Shown one piece after another: positions 52,639 to 61,637 of a stretch of 64,000 nt of DNA. This stretch comes from Micromonospora sp. NBC_01796. GTDB taxonomy: Bacteria > Actinomycetota > Actinomycetes > Mycobacteriales > Micromonosporaceae. Under the pieces are notes generated by a model that ran no database searches, was not told the DNA's origin, and saw only the letters and a program-made list of their open reading frames with translations. Location: the NCBI RefSeq assembly GCF_035917455.1, contig NZ_CP109078.1, positions 3,782,001 to 3,846,000 of the forward strand, in the 5' to 3' direction. Position numbers and translations under genes: made by a program. Numbering within the stretch: the first letter of the stretch is position 1; each line of letters starts with the position of its first letter.

Positions 52639-53526
52639 ATGCCGGGCTCCCCGTACACCGATCTTGACCGCCCCCCGCTCGACGGCCGCGGGCTGCGGCG
52701 GGCGCTGATCACCCCGGACAGCTTCTGGACCCGGTTGGACCTGCGGGCCGAGACCGGTTCCACCAACGCCGACGCGGTCGCCGCCGCGACCTCGGGGGAG
52801 CCCGAGGGGCTGGCGGTGGTCGCGGAGGTGCAGACCGCAGGGCGGGGTCGCCGGGGACGGAGCTGGCAGTCGCCGCCCCGGGCCGGAATCGCGACCAGCG
52901 TCCTGCTCCGGCCGGGAGTGCCGGTCGCGGACCGTGGCTGGCCGGGTGTCACCCCGGCGGCGTACGGATGGCTCCCGCTGCTCGCCGGGGTGGCCCTGGT
53001 CGAGGCCGTGACCCGGATCGGGGAGCTGCCCGACGAGCTGGCGGTCGGCCTGAAGTGGCCGAACGACCTGCTGCTCGGGACGGCGAAGGGTGCCGGGATC
53101 CTGGCCGAGTCGGTGCCGGGGGCGACGGTGGGCGAGCCGCCGGCGGTAGTGGTCGGGATCGGGCTGAACGTGACCCTGCGCGCCGACGAGTTGCCGACCA
53201 ACCCGACGGGCCTGGTGGCCACCTCGTTGCGGCTGGCCGGGGCGGAGGTGGTCGACCGCGATCCGTTGCTCCGGGCGCTGCTGCGCGGCCTGGCCGACTG
53301 GTACGGGCGCTGGCGCTCGGCGGGTGGCGACGCCGAGGCGTCCGGCCTGCGGGACGCCTACCTGCGGCACAGCGCCACGGTCGGCCAGCGGGTACGGGTC
53401 CTGCTGCCGGCCGGGGACGAGTTGGTCGGCTCGGCGGGCACGGTCGATCCGGAGGGCCGGTTGGTGGTTCTGGCAGCCGACGGTGAGCATCGGGTGGCGG
53501 CCGGTGACGTGCTGCACCTGCGCTGA
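52639..53526 (+). CDS. birA: Biotin-[acetyl-CoA-carboxylase] ligase
   Basis: This 295-aa protein is a group I BirA without a DNA-binding domain. It has ETGSTNADAVAAATSGEPEG, the biotinoyl-AMP loop GRGRRGRSWQSPP, LKWPNDLLLGTAKGAGILAE and the C-terminal domain (VRVLLPAGDELVGSAGTVD). It attaches biotin to the lysine in the AMKM motif of AccA. Divergent placement next to accD fits that role. Confidence 0.95.
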   Translation: MPGSPYTDLDRPPLDGRGLRRALITPDSFWTRLDLRAETGSTNADAVAAATSGEPEGLAVVAEVQTAGRGRRGRSWQSPPRAGIATSVLLRPGVPVADRGWPGVTPAAYGWLPLLAGVALVEAVTRIGELPDELAVGLKWPNDLLLGTAKGAGILAESVPGATVGEPPAVVVGIGLNVTLRADELPTNPTGLVATSLRLAGAEVVDRDPLLRALLRGLADWYGRWRSAGGDAEASGLRDAYLRHSATVGQRVRVLLPAGDELVGSAGTVDPEGRLVVLAADGEHRVAAGDVLHLR

Positions 53527-53666
53527 TCACCGGCGGCCGAGTCGGACAACCGGGGCGGAACCGCCGACGGATCACATCGGGGGAGTGTCGACGATCAGGT
53601 GACGCGCCCGGTAACCCGGAGCCGTTACGGTCAGCGCGAACACCGACGTATCCCAGGAGGTTCTGC

Positions 53667-54236
53667 GTGGCTTTCCCCGAAGATGTGCTCACCGCGGACG
53701 AGCACGTCGTGCTGCACCTGCACCCGCACTGGAAGGCCCTGATCCGGCCGGTACTGGTGCTGGTGCTCGCCATCGCCGCGGTGATCGCCGGGGCCGTCCT
53801 GCTGCCCGACGGCAACGGCGGCACGATCGGCCTGTACGTGATCGCGGCGATCGGCCTGGTACTCGTGCTCTGGCTCAGCCTCTGGCCGTTCCTGGTCTGG
53901 CGCGCCACCCACTACCTGTTCACCAACGAGCGGGTCGTCCTGCAACAGGGTGTCTTCCACCTGGACCGGCGGGACATCCCGCTCGGCCGGGTGAACGACC
54001 ACACGATGAACCAGCACTTCATCGAGCGTCTGCTCGGCTGCGGCACGCTGACCATCGAGTCCGCCGGTGAGCGCGGGCAGACCGTACTCACCGACATTCC
54101 GCAGGTCAGCCACGTGCAGACCCGGCTCTACGAGCTGGTCGAGGCGGACCACGACAAGCACTCGCTCGGCGAGGGCGAACTGCGTGAGGTGCTCGCCGAC
54201 GTCAGCGAGGGCAAGCCGCTGCGCGAGAAGCCCTGA
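53667..54236 (+). CDS. PH domain-containing membrane protein
   Basis: This 189-aa protein has a short N-terminal part (MAFPEDVLTADEHVVLHLHP), two membrane segments (about residues 28-48 and 52-74), and a bacterial PH domain with FTNERVVLQQGVFHLDRRDI, then DHTMNQHFIERLLGCGTLTI. The family occurs widely in actinobacteria; its function is unknown. It stands alone. Confidence 0.9.
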   Translation: MAFPEDVLTADEHVVLHLHPHWKALIRPVLVLVLAIAAVIAGAVLLPDGNGGTIGLYVIAAIGLVLVLWLSLWPFLVWRATHYLFTNERVVLQQGVFHLDRRDIPLGRVNDHTMNQHFIERLLGCGTLTIESAGERGQTVLTDIPQVSHVQTRLYELVEADHDKHSLGEGELREVLADVSEGKPLREKP

Positions 54237-54277
54237 CCGGGCTCGCGCGGTTACGGACGGATCGTCGGCACCGGGTG

Positions 54278-54838
54278 TCACACCCCGGTGTCGTCACCGC
54301 CGCCGGACGGGATCACGGTTGGCTGGCGTAGGACGAACCAGCCGCGGAACCTGGTCCGGAGCACCTCCTGTTCCGGCTGGTCGTCAGCGTCCAGCCGGAC
54401 CATGGTGGCGTTCAGGGTGACCGTGCCGAGTCCGGGTCGGGCGGTGGAGTGCCTGCGGTCGACCACGTCGAGCCGGACGGCGAGCCGGTCACCGGCCCGG
54501 ACCGGGGCGAGCCAGCGCAGCTCCTCCAGCCCGGGGGAGGCGTCGGCGGCGGTACGGGACAGCACGTGGTCGACGTACGCGCGCATGAACAGGCTCACCG
54601 TGAAGAAGCCGCTGGCGATCCTCGTCCCGTAGTGACTCTCCCGGGCGAGTTCGGCGTCGACGTGGTACCACTGCGGGTCGAAGCGCTCCGCGAAGGCCAG
54701 CATCTCGGCCTCGTCGACGTCGGTCACCCCGAGGTCGAAGGTCCGGCCGGGGGTGAGGTCCTCGAAGAAGAGGTCGGCCGGGGCTCCCGTACCGGATCGC
54801 ACCGGCGGGCCGGTCCGGGCGGTGTTGCTGCCGGTCAC
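54278..54838 (-). CDS. MaoC/hotdog family dehydratase
   Basis: This 186-aa protein has the hotdog fold of MaoC-like hydratases. It has FFEDLTPGRTFDLGV near the start, the active-site segment FAERFDPQWYHVDAELA, then YGTRIASGFFTVSLFM and APVRAGDRLAVRLDVVDRR. The catalytic Asp-His pair of the R-hydratase motif is recognisable in the DPQWYHVD region. It probably hydrates an enoyl-CoA. It follows the GtrA gene by 14 bases and may be co-transcribed with it, although the roles look unrelated. Confidence 0.85.
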   Translation of the reverse strand: MTGSNTARTGPPVRSGTGAPADLFFEDLTPGRTFDLGVTDVDEAEMLAFAERFDPQWYHVDAELARESHYGTRIASGFFTVSLFMRAYVDHVLSRTAADASPGLEELRWLAPVRAGDRLAVRLDVVDRRHSTARPGLGTVTLNATMVRLDADDQPEQEVLRTRFRGWFVLRQPTVIPSGGGDDTGV

Positions 54839-54852
54839 CGTGGCCGGGTCGC

Positions 54853-55524
54853 TCAATGGGCGGCGGGACGGGGAGCGGCTGCGGCCCGCAGTTCGTCGGC
54901 GAACTCGGCCGCCAGGTCGTCCTTGACCGCGAGGAGGTCCTCCTCGACCACCGGAGGCCTGCCGTTGGTGTGGCCGTCCGACGCCCGGTGGGACGACTCC
55001 TCCAACTCGGTCACCGCCTCGGCCAGTTCGGCCACCGGGTCGAGTTCGAGCAGCCCGTCCGCGCTGTGGTCGTGTCCGCCGTCGGGGGTTGCCACCGGCT
55101 GGAAGACGAAGGTCCGGTACGACCAGAAGCGGAACACCGTTGCCACGGCCACCCCGACGACCTTGGCGATGTTCAGTGCGAGCAGCCCGTGGATGCCCAG
55201 GCCGTACTTTGCCGCCGCCACCGCACCGAGTTCGATGGCGAGCCCGGTGGTGTTGAACAGGAAGAACAGGAGGTATTCGCGGCGCATCGCCGACTTCGGG
55301 CGATCCCGGTACGTCCAGTACCGGTTCATCAGGTATGAGCTGGTAGCGGCGATAACGGTGGCGATGACCGTTGCCTTGAGCTGCCCGTTCACGAAGATCG
55401 TCAGCACCAGCGCGTTGAACACCGCGAAGTTGACGACGGTGTTCACCCCGCCCACGATGCCGAACTTCGCGGCCTCGCGGGCGAACTTCTGCCAACGGTC
55501 GGGGAGCAGCCGGACAAGACGCAT
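54853..55524 (-). CDS. GtrA family membrane protein
   Basis: This 223-aa protein has the four membrane segments of GtrA (FGIVGGVNTVVNFAVFNALV, NRYWTYRDRPKSAMRREYLL, FRFWSYRTFVF at the end of the core). A C-terminal acidic and basic tail of about 80 residues is longer than usual. GtrA-type proteins are thought to flip lipid-linked sugars. A second GtrA paralogue lies immediately upstream. Confidence 0.9.
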   Translation of the reverse strand: MRLVRLLPDRWQKFAREAAKFGIVGGVNTVVNFAVFNALVLTIFVNGQLKATVIATVIAATSSYLMNRYWTYRDRPKSAMRREYLLFFLFNTTGLAIELGAVAAAKYGLGIHGLLALNIAKVVGVAVATVFRFWSYRTFVFQPVATPDGGHDHSADGLLELDPVAELAEAVTELEESSHRASDGHTNGRPPVVEEDLLAVKDDLAAEFADELRAAAAPRPAAH

Positions 55525-55591
55525 TTGGTCACCTTAGGGCAGGACAACTCCGACCGGCAGCGGCCGGCGCGCAGGTGGGCGCCAGGTCACG

Positions 55592-56134
55592 CTACTTGTC
55601 ACTCTTGGTAATTACGTCCGGAGCATCCTGTGCTGCCGGACCAACAAAGACAAACCGCCGATAAGACCAGAACCGGAACAGAGTGCCCAGTGCGGCACCG
55701 ACCAGGTTCGCGGCGATGTTGTCGGCGAGCAGCGACTTGAAAACGCCGGGCCAGACGCTGCCCAGGGCGTAGTGGCTGATCCCCAGGCAGGCCAGGGCGA
55801 TGCCCAGACCCACCGTGTTGAAGAAGAAGTAGAGCCCGTATTCACGGGCCATGCCGGTGCGTTCGCGATGCCGCCAGGTCCAGAACCGGTTCCCGACGAA
55901 GGCGATCGACGCGGCGACGACGGTGGAGACCGTCTTCGCGCTCAGTGTCTCCATGTCCCAGGCCTGCCGGGCGACGTTGAACACCGCCAGGTCCACGGCA
56001 AACGCGACCCCACCCACCAGACCGAATTTGCCCAACTCGCGGACGAGATGGCCGAACCGGTTGAGGAGGGTGCGGAATAGGCCCTGCCGGGTGCCCGGGG
56101 AAGAGGGCTGGTCGCCGGTTACGGTCGCTGACAC
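55592..56134 (-). CDS. GtrA family membrane protein
   Basis: This 180-aa protein has the GtrA core of four membrane segments with FGLVGGVAFAVDLAVFNVAR, NRFWTWRHRERTGMAREYGL and FRFWSYRRFVFVG. It lies 67 bases upstream of the other paralogue, on the same strand, and lacks that protein's long tail. The two probably form one operon and arose by duplication. Confidence 0.9.
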   Translation of the reverse strand: MSATVTGDQPSSPGTRQGLFRTLLNRFGHLVRELGKFGLVGGVAFAVDLAVFNVARQAWDMETLSAKTVSTVVAASIAFVGNRFWTWRHRERTGMAREYGLYFFFNTVGLGIALACLGISHYALGSVWPGVFKSLLADNIAANLVGAALGTLFRFWSYRRFVFVGPAAQDAPDVITKSDK

Positions 56135-56340
56135 ATGTCGAGCCTACCGGCTCCGGGGTCGCCCTGACTCCCGGCTACCGCGAGTCGTCGCCGGGCGCGC
56201 CGGACGCGCCGAAACCGCTGCACCGCAACGAGTCCACTGTCACCGGACGGTGACAACGGGACAGGTGCGACGTGGTGGTACGGCTGGGAGGCCAACCGCC
56301 TCGGCCGGGTGCGGTTCTCGCGCCCTCCGCGAATCGTCGC

Positions 56341-56376
56341 GGTGGTACATCCGGTGGTACATCCGGCGGCACATCC
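56341..56376. repeat. Three 12-bp tandem repeats
   Basis: GGTGGTACATCC occurs at 56341-56352 and 56353-56364, followed by GGCGGCACATCC at 56365-56376. It lies in the region between GtrA and PEP carboxykinase. It has no coding content. Confidence 0.75.
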
Positions 56377-56623
56377 GGTCGCCGCGCGCCGGGAGCGCTC
56401 GCAAAGATTTGCGTGAAACTGCGCGTGGGAGCGGGAGATTGCTCGCCTTACCGCAAAACCACCGTATCTTGTGCAGTTCTTCACAACCGGTCCCGCTGCC
56501 CCGATCGGTTATTCGGTTTAGGCTGGTGGAAATCCCAGGCTTTTACACCGGCGAGCATCTCCAGCCCGTCGGGTGTTGCTTCACCCCTCATATCGGTCAG
56601 CGTCGACCACAAGGAGATTCGTC
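56377..56623 (+). promoter_or_regulatory. Upstream region of PEP carboxykinase with a CGCAAA-GA-TTTGCG palindrome
   Basis: A perfect 14-base palindrome CGCAAAGATTTGCG begins near 56400, with a related half-site TTTGCG/CTGCGC after it. AAGGAG lies a few bases upstream of the ATG at 56624. The 489 bases from 56135 to 56623 contain no gene. Carbon-source control of this gluconeogenic gene is expected, and the palindrome is the best candidate for an operator. Confidence 0.5.
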
Positions 56624-58465
56624 ATGTCTGCTCCGGCAACCATCCGGGGGCTCGATCAAGCTCCTACGTCCCACTCGAAGCTGCTCGCCTGGGTCAAGGA
56701 AGTCGCCGAGCTGACCCAACCCGAACGCGTGGTCTGGGTGGACGGCTCCGAGGCCGAGTGGCAACGGCTCACCGAAGAGTTGGTGCAGGCAGGCACGCTG
56801 GTCCGGCTCAATGCGGAGCGCAAACCAAACTCCTTCTGGGCGCGTACGGACCCCTCCGATGTGGCGCGGGTCGAAGACCGTACCTACATCTGTTCGGTCG
56901 ACGAGGACGATGCCGGTCCTACCAACAACTGGATGGCACCGGCCGAGATGAAACGGCTGATGACGGACCTCTACCGCGGTTCAATGCGGGGACGGACGAT
57001 GTACGTCATCCCGTTCTGCATGGGCCCGCTGGAGGCGGAAGACCCCATGTACGGCGTGGAAATCACCGACAGCGCGTACGTGGTCGCGTCGATGCGCATC
57101 ATGACCCGGATGGGTTCGACGGTGCTGGAGGCGATGGGCAAGAACGCCAACTTCGTGCCCGCCCTGCACTCGCTCGGTGCCCCGCTGGCCCCGGGTCAGC
57201 AGGACTCGATCTGGCCGTGCAACGAGACCAAGTACATCTCGCACTTCCCGGAGTCCCGCGAGATCTGGTCGTACGGGTCCGGGTACGGCGGTAACTCGTT
57301 GCTGGGCAAGAAGTGCTACTCGCTGCGGATCGCCAGTGTGATGGCCCGGGACGAGGGTTGGCTGGCCGAGCACATGCTGATCATGAAGGTCACCTCGCCG
57401 GAGGGGAAGGTGCACTACATCGCCGGCGCCTTCCCGTCCGCCTGCGGAAAGACCAACCTCGCCATGCTGGAGCCGACCATTCCGGGGTGGAAGGTCGAGA
57501 CCATCGGTGACGACATCGCCTGGATGCGGTTCGGCGAGGACGGCCGCCTGTACGCGGTCAACCCCGAGTTCGGTCTGTTCGGGGTGGCGCCGGGCACCGA
57601 CTGGAAGACCAACCCGAACGCCATGCGCACGCTCGACCGCGGCAACTCCATCTTCACCAACGTGGGACGTACCGACGACGGTGACGTCTGGTGGGAGGGG
57701 ATGGGTGAGCCGCCGGCGCACCTCATCGACTGGAAGGGCAAGGACTGGACGCCGGACAACGGCGAACTGAGCTCGCACCCGAACTCGCGGTTCTGCACCC
57801 CGCTGGCCCAGTGCCCGATCGTGGCGGACGAGTTCAACGACCCGAACGGGGTGCCGATCGACGCGATCCTCTTCGGCGGCCGGCGCAAGGACACGATTCC
57901 GCTGATCACCGAGGCGCGGGACTGGGTCCACGGGGTCTACATGGGAGCGACGCTCTCCTCGGAGACCACGGCCGCCGCCGCCGGTCAGGTGGGTGTGGTG
58001 CGCCGCGACCCGATGGCGATGCTGCCGTTCATCGGCTACAACGCGGGTGACTACTTCGGACACTGGATCGAGATGGGCAAGGGCACCGACGGCGACGCCG
58101 CCAAGCTGCCGAAGGTGTACTACGTCAACTGGTTCCGCAAGGACCAGGACGGCAACTTCCTCTGGCCCGGGTTCGGCGAGAACTCGCGGGTGATCAAGTG
58201 GATCGTCGAGCGGATCGAGGGCCGAGGTGCCGCCGTCGAGACGCCGATCGGGATGGTGCCGGCGCAGGACGCGCTCGACGTCGAGGGGCTGGGGCTCACC
58301 CCGGAGGATGTCCGGATTGCGCTGAAGGTCGACGTTGACGAATGGCGCGACGAGCTGCCCATGATCAACGAGTGGTTCGAGAAGTTCGGGGACAAGCTGC
58401 CGGGCGTGCTCTGGGCCGAACTGGACGCGCTCCGGGCCCGCCTGGACGCCGAGCAGCCCGCCTGA
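56624..58465 (+). CDS. pckG: Phosphoenolpyruvate carboxykinase (GTP)
   Basis: This 613-aa enzyme starts at ATG 56624 and is full length. It has the oxaloacetate region [15 protein letters not shown], the nucleotide-binding [17 protein letters not shown] (P loop with active-site Cys), the metal region [20 protein letters not shown] and [16 protein letters not shown]. It makes PEP from oxaloacetate with GTP in gluconeogenesis. The GTP-dependent form is normal for actinobacteria. Confidence 0.97.
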   Translation: MSAPATIRGLDQAPTSHSKLLAWVKEVAELTQPERVVWVDGSEAEWQRLTEELVQAGTLVRLNAERKPNSFWARTDPSDVARVEDRTYICSVDEDDAGPTNNWMAPAEMKRLMTDLYRGSMRGRTMYVIPFCMGPLEAEDPMYGVEITDSAYVVASMRIMTRMGSTVLEAMGKNANFVPALHSLGAPLAPGQQDSIWPCNETKYISHFPESREIWSYGSGYGGNSLLGKKCYSLRIASVMARDEGWLAEHMLIMKVTSPEGKVHYIAGAFPSACGKTNLAMLEPTIPGWKVETIGDDIAWMRFGEDGRLYAVNPEFGLFGVAPGTDWKTNPNAMRTLDRGNSIFTNVGRTDDGDVWWEGMGEPPAHLIDWKGKDWTPDNGELSSHPNSRFCTPLAQCPIVADEFNDPNGVPIDAILFGGRRKDTIPLITEARDWVHGVYMGATLSSETTAAAAGQVGVVRRDPMAMLPFIGYNAGDYFGHWIEMGKGTDGDAAKLPKVYYVNWFRKDQDGNFLWPGFGENSRVIKWIVERIEGRGAAVETPIGMVPAQDALDVEGLGLTPEDVRIALKVDVDEWRDELPMINEWFEKFGDKLPGVLWAELDALRARLDAEQPA

Positions 58466-58538
58466 GCGGAGGAAAGGACACGCCGGCCGAGGCGGGACAA
58501 GCTATCCGTCTCGCCCGGAACCGGGCATCATCAGCAGC

Positions 58539-58703
58539 ATGACAACGGCCGCCGGGACCCACGCCCGGCGGCCGTCCCGCTTCCCGCCCGCCACCGCCAC
58601 GACCGGACGCCCGATCGGGTACGCACGGACCGCCGGCCCGCTCGACCACGCGCCGACGGCCGGCCCGACCTGCCCCGCGCCGACGGCCGGACCGACCCGG
58701 TGA
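58539..58703 (+). CDS. Possible 54-aa ORF coupled to the next gene
   Basis: An ATG at 58539 opens a 54-codon ORF (MTTAAGTHARRPSRFPPATA) rich in Pro/Ala/Thr whose TGA overlaps the GTG of the next gene in a GTGA overlap. The C-terminal half is an internal repeat of PTAGPT. There is no strong ribosome site. It could be a small coupled protein or chance, since its composition is that of GC-rich non-coding sequence. Confidence 0.25.
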   Translation: MTTAAGTHARRPSRFPPATATTGRPIGYARTAGPLDHAPTAGPTCPAPTAGPTR

Positions 58704-59830
58704 CCATGGACTGTTACGACGTTGCCGTTATCGGTGCCGGCCCGGCCGGTGCGAGCGCCGCGCTGGCCGCCTGCCGGGCCGGTGCGAGCGTCCTCCTGCT
58801 TGACCGCTCCGACTTCCCCCGGGACAAGGCGTGCGGGGACGGGATCGCCGCACACACCCTGGACGTACTGGCCGAACTGGGGGTCCGGGACGCGGTCGAC
58901 GGCTTCGCGGAGGTGCCGGCGCTGCGGTTGGTGGCACCGGGCGGGGGCCAGGTCGCCCGACCGCTGCCCCGGCCCGCGTACACGGTCCCCCGGCGGGTCT
59001 TCGACGCCCGCCTGGTCGCCGCCGCGGTAGCAGCCGGTGCGGAACTGCGGCGGCACACCGTACGCCGGATCGAAACCCGGCCCGACCGGGTGGTGCTGGA
59101 TCGGATGCTGGCCGCGCGGGCCGTGGTCGGCGCCGACGGCGCCGGCTCGGTGGTCCGCCGGGCGCTCGGACACGGCAACAACCCCGACGGCCATCTCGCC
59201 ATCGCCATCCGGGGCTACGCCCCGGCCGGTAACGGGCCGCTCGAACAGCAGATCATCACCTCGGGCCCCGGGTGGCCGGCCTATGCCTGGTCGTTCCCGA
59301 TCGGCGACGGCCGGGCCAATGTCGGGTACGGGGAGGTCCTGCGCGGCACCCCGGTCAGCCGATCCCGCCTGATCGACGGTCTGCACACCCTCCTGCCCGA
59401 CCTGGCCCCCGACTCCGTGACCGACCTGCGCGCCCACCACCTGCCGCTGTCCACCCGCCGACCGGCGCCCGGCCGGGGCCGGATCGTGCTCGCCGGTGAC
59501 GCGCTCTCCCTGATCAATCCGTTCACCGGGGAGGGGATCTTCTACGCCGTCCTCTCCGGCGCCCTCGCCGGTACGGCCGCGGCCCGTTCCCCGCGCCACG
59601 CCGCCGACCGGTACGCCCACGCGCTGCGTCGCCGGCTCGGCCGGCACCTGCGGCACAGCTCGGCGGTCGCGCGGCTGGCCCGGCACCGGGTGGTGGTCGA
59701 CGCGGCCATCCGGGCGGCAGAGCGTGACCGGCGGGTCTTCGGGGTCATGGTCGAGCTGGGGCTCGGTGACGGGCTGCTCGACCTGCGCACCATGCGGAAG
59801 ATCGGACGCGGACTCGCCGCCCTCGGATAG
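58700..59830 (+). CDS. Geranylgeranyl reductase family FAD-dependent oxidoreductase
   Basis: This 376-aa protein has the FAD-binding VAVIGAGPAGASAALAACRA, the DFPRDKACGDGIAA motif (Cys near the reaction centre) and GADGAGSVVRRAL. It ends its FAD site with GRIVLAGDALSLINPFTGEG. Enzymes of this type reduce double bonds of isoprenoid chains, for example in menaquinone. The GTG at 58700 or the ATG at 58706 is the start. The Z-prenyl transferase next to it supports an isoprenoid substrate. Confidence 0.88.
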   Translation: MTMDCYDVAVIGAGPAGASAALAACRAGASVLLLDRSDFPRDKACGDGIAAHTLDVLAELGVRDAVDGFAEVPALRLVAPGGGQVARPLPRPAYTVPRRVFDARLVAAAVAAGAELRRHTVRRIETRPDRVVLDRMLAARAVVGADGAGSVVRRALGHGNNPDGHLAIAIRGYAPAGNGPLEQQIITSGPGWPAYAWSFPIGDGRANVGYGEVLRGTPVSRSRLIDGLHTLLPDLAPDSVTDLRAHHLPLSTRRPAPGRGRIVLAGDALSLINPFTGEGIFYAVLSGALAGTAAARSPRHAADRYAHALRRRLGRHLRHSSAVARLARHRVVVDAAIRAAERDRRVFGVMVELGLGDGLLDLRTMRKIGRGLAALG

Positions 59831-59875
59831 GCGCCCCCGGCTCGCCCCAGGATTTAGGTCGTTAGTCTGCAGGGG

Positions 59876-60646
59876 ATGACTCTGCGGGACCTGGTCTACT
59901 CAGCGTACGAACGGCGGTTGGCGGCGAAGCTGGCCGGTAAGCCCGTGCCCCAGCACGTTGGCGTGATGTGCGACGGCAACCGAAGATGGGCCCGCGAGAT
60001 GGGCTACGTCGACCCGAACGACGGCCACCGGGTCGGTGCCGCCAAGATCAAACATGTCCTGGAATGGTGCGACCAGGCCGACATCGGGCACGTCACGCTC
60101 TACCTGCTCGCCACCGACAACCTGCGCCGGCCGGCGAGCGAACTGGACCCGCTGCTCCAGATCATCGAGGACCTGGTCGTCGAACTCGCCGAGGAGGGCA
60201 ACCCCTGGCGGCTCCGGATGGTCGGCGCACTGGACCTGTTACCGGCACAGACCGCCACCGCGCTGAAGGCCGCCGAGGAACGTACCCGGGAACGGGCCGG
60301 TGGCGCCCAGGTGAACATCGCCGTCGGGTACGGCGGCCGCCGCGAGATCGCCGACGCCGTACGGTCACTGCTCTACGAACACGCCGCCGCCGGCGGGACG
60401 ATCGAGGAACTCGCCGAGGTCCTCGACGTGGAACACATCGCCGAGCACCTCTACACCCGTGGTCAGCCCGATCCGGACCTGGTCATCCGTACCAGCGGGG
60501 AGCAGCGCCTGTCCGGCTTCCTGCTCTGGCAGTCGGCGCACTCCGAGTTCTACTTCTGCGACGCGAACTGGCCCGACTTCCGCCACGTCGACTTCCTCCG
60601 CGCCCTGCGCTCGTACGCCAGCCGCCAACGCCGCTACGGCGTCTAA
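59876..60646 (+). CDS. Isoprenyl transferase (Z-type polyprenyl diphosphate synthase)
   Basis: This 256-aa protein is a cis-prenyltransferase with MCDGNRRWAREMGYVDPNDG (usual MDGNxRWA; the first Asp is kept) and VTLYLLATDNLRRPASELDP. The isopentenyl-binding end reads LVIRTSGEQRLSGFLLWQSA and HSEFYFCDANWPDF. It makes a Z-polyprenyl diphosphate from isopentenyl diphosphate for lipid carriers. Actinobacteria have two or three such enzymes; chain length cannot be told from sequence. Confidence 0.93.
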   Translation: MTLRDLVYSAYERRLAAKLAGKPVPQHVGVMCDGNRRWAREMGYVDPNDGHRVGAAKIKHVLEWCDQADIGHVTLYLLATDNLRRPASELDPLLQIIEDLVVELAEEGNPWRLRMVGALDLLPAQTATALKAAEERTRERAGGAQVNIAVGYGGRREIADAVRSLLYEHAAAGGTIEELAEVLDVEHIAEHLYTRGQPDPDLVIRTSGEQRLSGFLLWQSAHSEFYFCDANWPDFRHVDFLRALRSYASRQRRYGV

Positions 60647-60673
60647 CCCACCCCGCACCCCACCCCCGGTCCG

Positions 60674-60728
60674 CTCTTGTAGTGGAAGAGTGCGAAACCG
60701 CGCCATAGCCCCTCTTTCTCTACGAGAG
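60674..60728. terminator. Hairpin with CTCTTGTAG core between convergent genes
   Basis: CTCTTGTAGTGGAAGAG (60674-60690) pairs with CTCTTTCTCTACGAGAG (60712-60728) with G-U pairs and one or two mismatches. It lies between the prenyltransferase and the convergent OtsB gene. Its arms share about 14 of 17 bases with the hairpin at 30484-30541, so both are probably copies of one element. Confidence 0.75.
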
Positions 60729-60759
60729 GGGCCACGGAGCCACGTGGGGAGGGAAGGGG

Positions 60760-61584
60760 TCAGTTGAAGCGGTTTACGGCTTCGGTGAGGAAGTCGCCGA
60801 GGGCTTCGGGGGAGTCGATGGTGAGGTCCGCGGCGGTGGCGACCTCTTCGCCGGTCTCCGGGTTGGCGACCGCGACACAGACGCCGAAGAAGTCGGGGTG
60901 GGTCTCCTCGCGGGCGCGCAGCGCGGCGAACGCCTTGATGTCCGAGACGTCGTCGCCGAAGTACCACGCACACCCGGCGCCCTGTACGGCTTCGCCGATG
61001 ACCATGCCCTTGTCCCGGTCGACCGGGGGCTTGATCTCGATGACCATCCGCCCGACCTGCACCCGCAGCCCACGGCGTTCGGCCTGCTCCCGGCCCCAGG
61101 ACTCGATGGCCGGGCCAAGTTGCGGCGCGGTGCGGTAGTGCAGGGCGACGGAGAGCCGCTTGTACTCGACCAGGGTGCCGCCGGGTAGCTCGTCGCGGGC
61201 CTGCTGGGCCAGTTCGGCCATGGTCGGCACCCAGGGCAGCGCGGTCGGCTCGGTCACCGTCTCGCCGGAGCCGTGGCTGTGTTCCAGCCCGTAGAGGCCG
61301 TAGAGGTCGACCTCGGTCAGCCCGTTGAAGTGGTCGCGGAGGAACTCGACCGGGCGGGCCGAGACGATCGCCACCCGCTGGACCGCACCGGCCAGGGCGT
61401 CGAGGGCCGCGAGGACCTTCGGCGCCGGCTGGACCGCGGTCGGGTCGTCCTGGACCGGGGCGAGCGTGCCGTCGAAGTCGAAAAAGAGCACGCACTGCTC
61501 GGCCCGGCCGGTGGTGGCCTGCCAGGCCTGTTCCGCAGTCAGGGGACGGGTCGGGCGCTGATTGCCCGTGTTGATCGGCCGCAC
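60760..61584 (-). CDS. otsB: Trehalose-6-phosphate phosphatase
   Basis: This 274-aa HAD hydrolase has motif I FFDFDGTLAPVQDDP, motif II VAIVSARP, and motif III/IV VDRDKGMVIGEAVQG with CAWYFGDDVSDIKAFAAL. It dephosphorylates trehalose 6-phosphate. The start is a GTG at 61584. OtsA is not in the window. It is convergent with the prenyltransferase. Confidence 0.93.
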   Translation of the reverse strand: MRPINTGNQRPTRPLTAEQAWQATTGRAEQCVLFFDFDGTLAPVQDDPTAVQPAPKVLAALDALAGAVQRVAIVSARPVEFLRDHFNGLTEVDLYGLYGLEHSHGSGETVTEPTALPWVPTMAELAQQARDELPGGTLVEYKRLSVALHYRTAPQLGPAIESWGREQAERRGLRVQVGRMVIEIKPPVDRDKGMVIGEAVQGAGCAWYFGDDVSDIKAFAALRAREETHPDFFGVCVAVANPETGEEVATAADLTIDSPEALGDFLTEAVNRFN

Positions 61585-61637
61585 GGGCGTCAGCGTACCC
61601 CGGTCGTTACGGTCTTAGATGGAGTCCAGCTGAACCT

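Noticed and set aside
50861-52639. Long plus-strand ORF (50672-52639) opposite accD
   Set aside because: It is the antisense shadow of a well-recognised carboxyltransferase gene.
56341-56376. Short repeats as a possible CRISPR array
   Set aside because: The units are only 12 bases and directly adjacent, with no spacers, and no cas genes are present.
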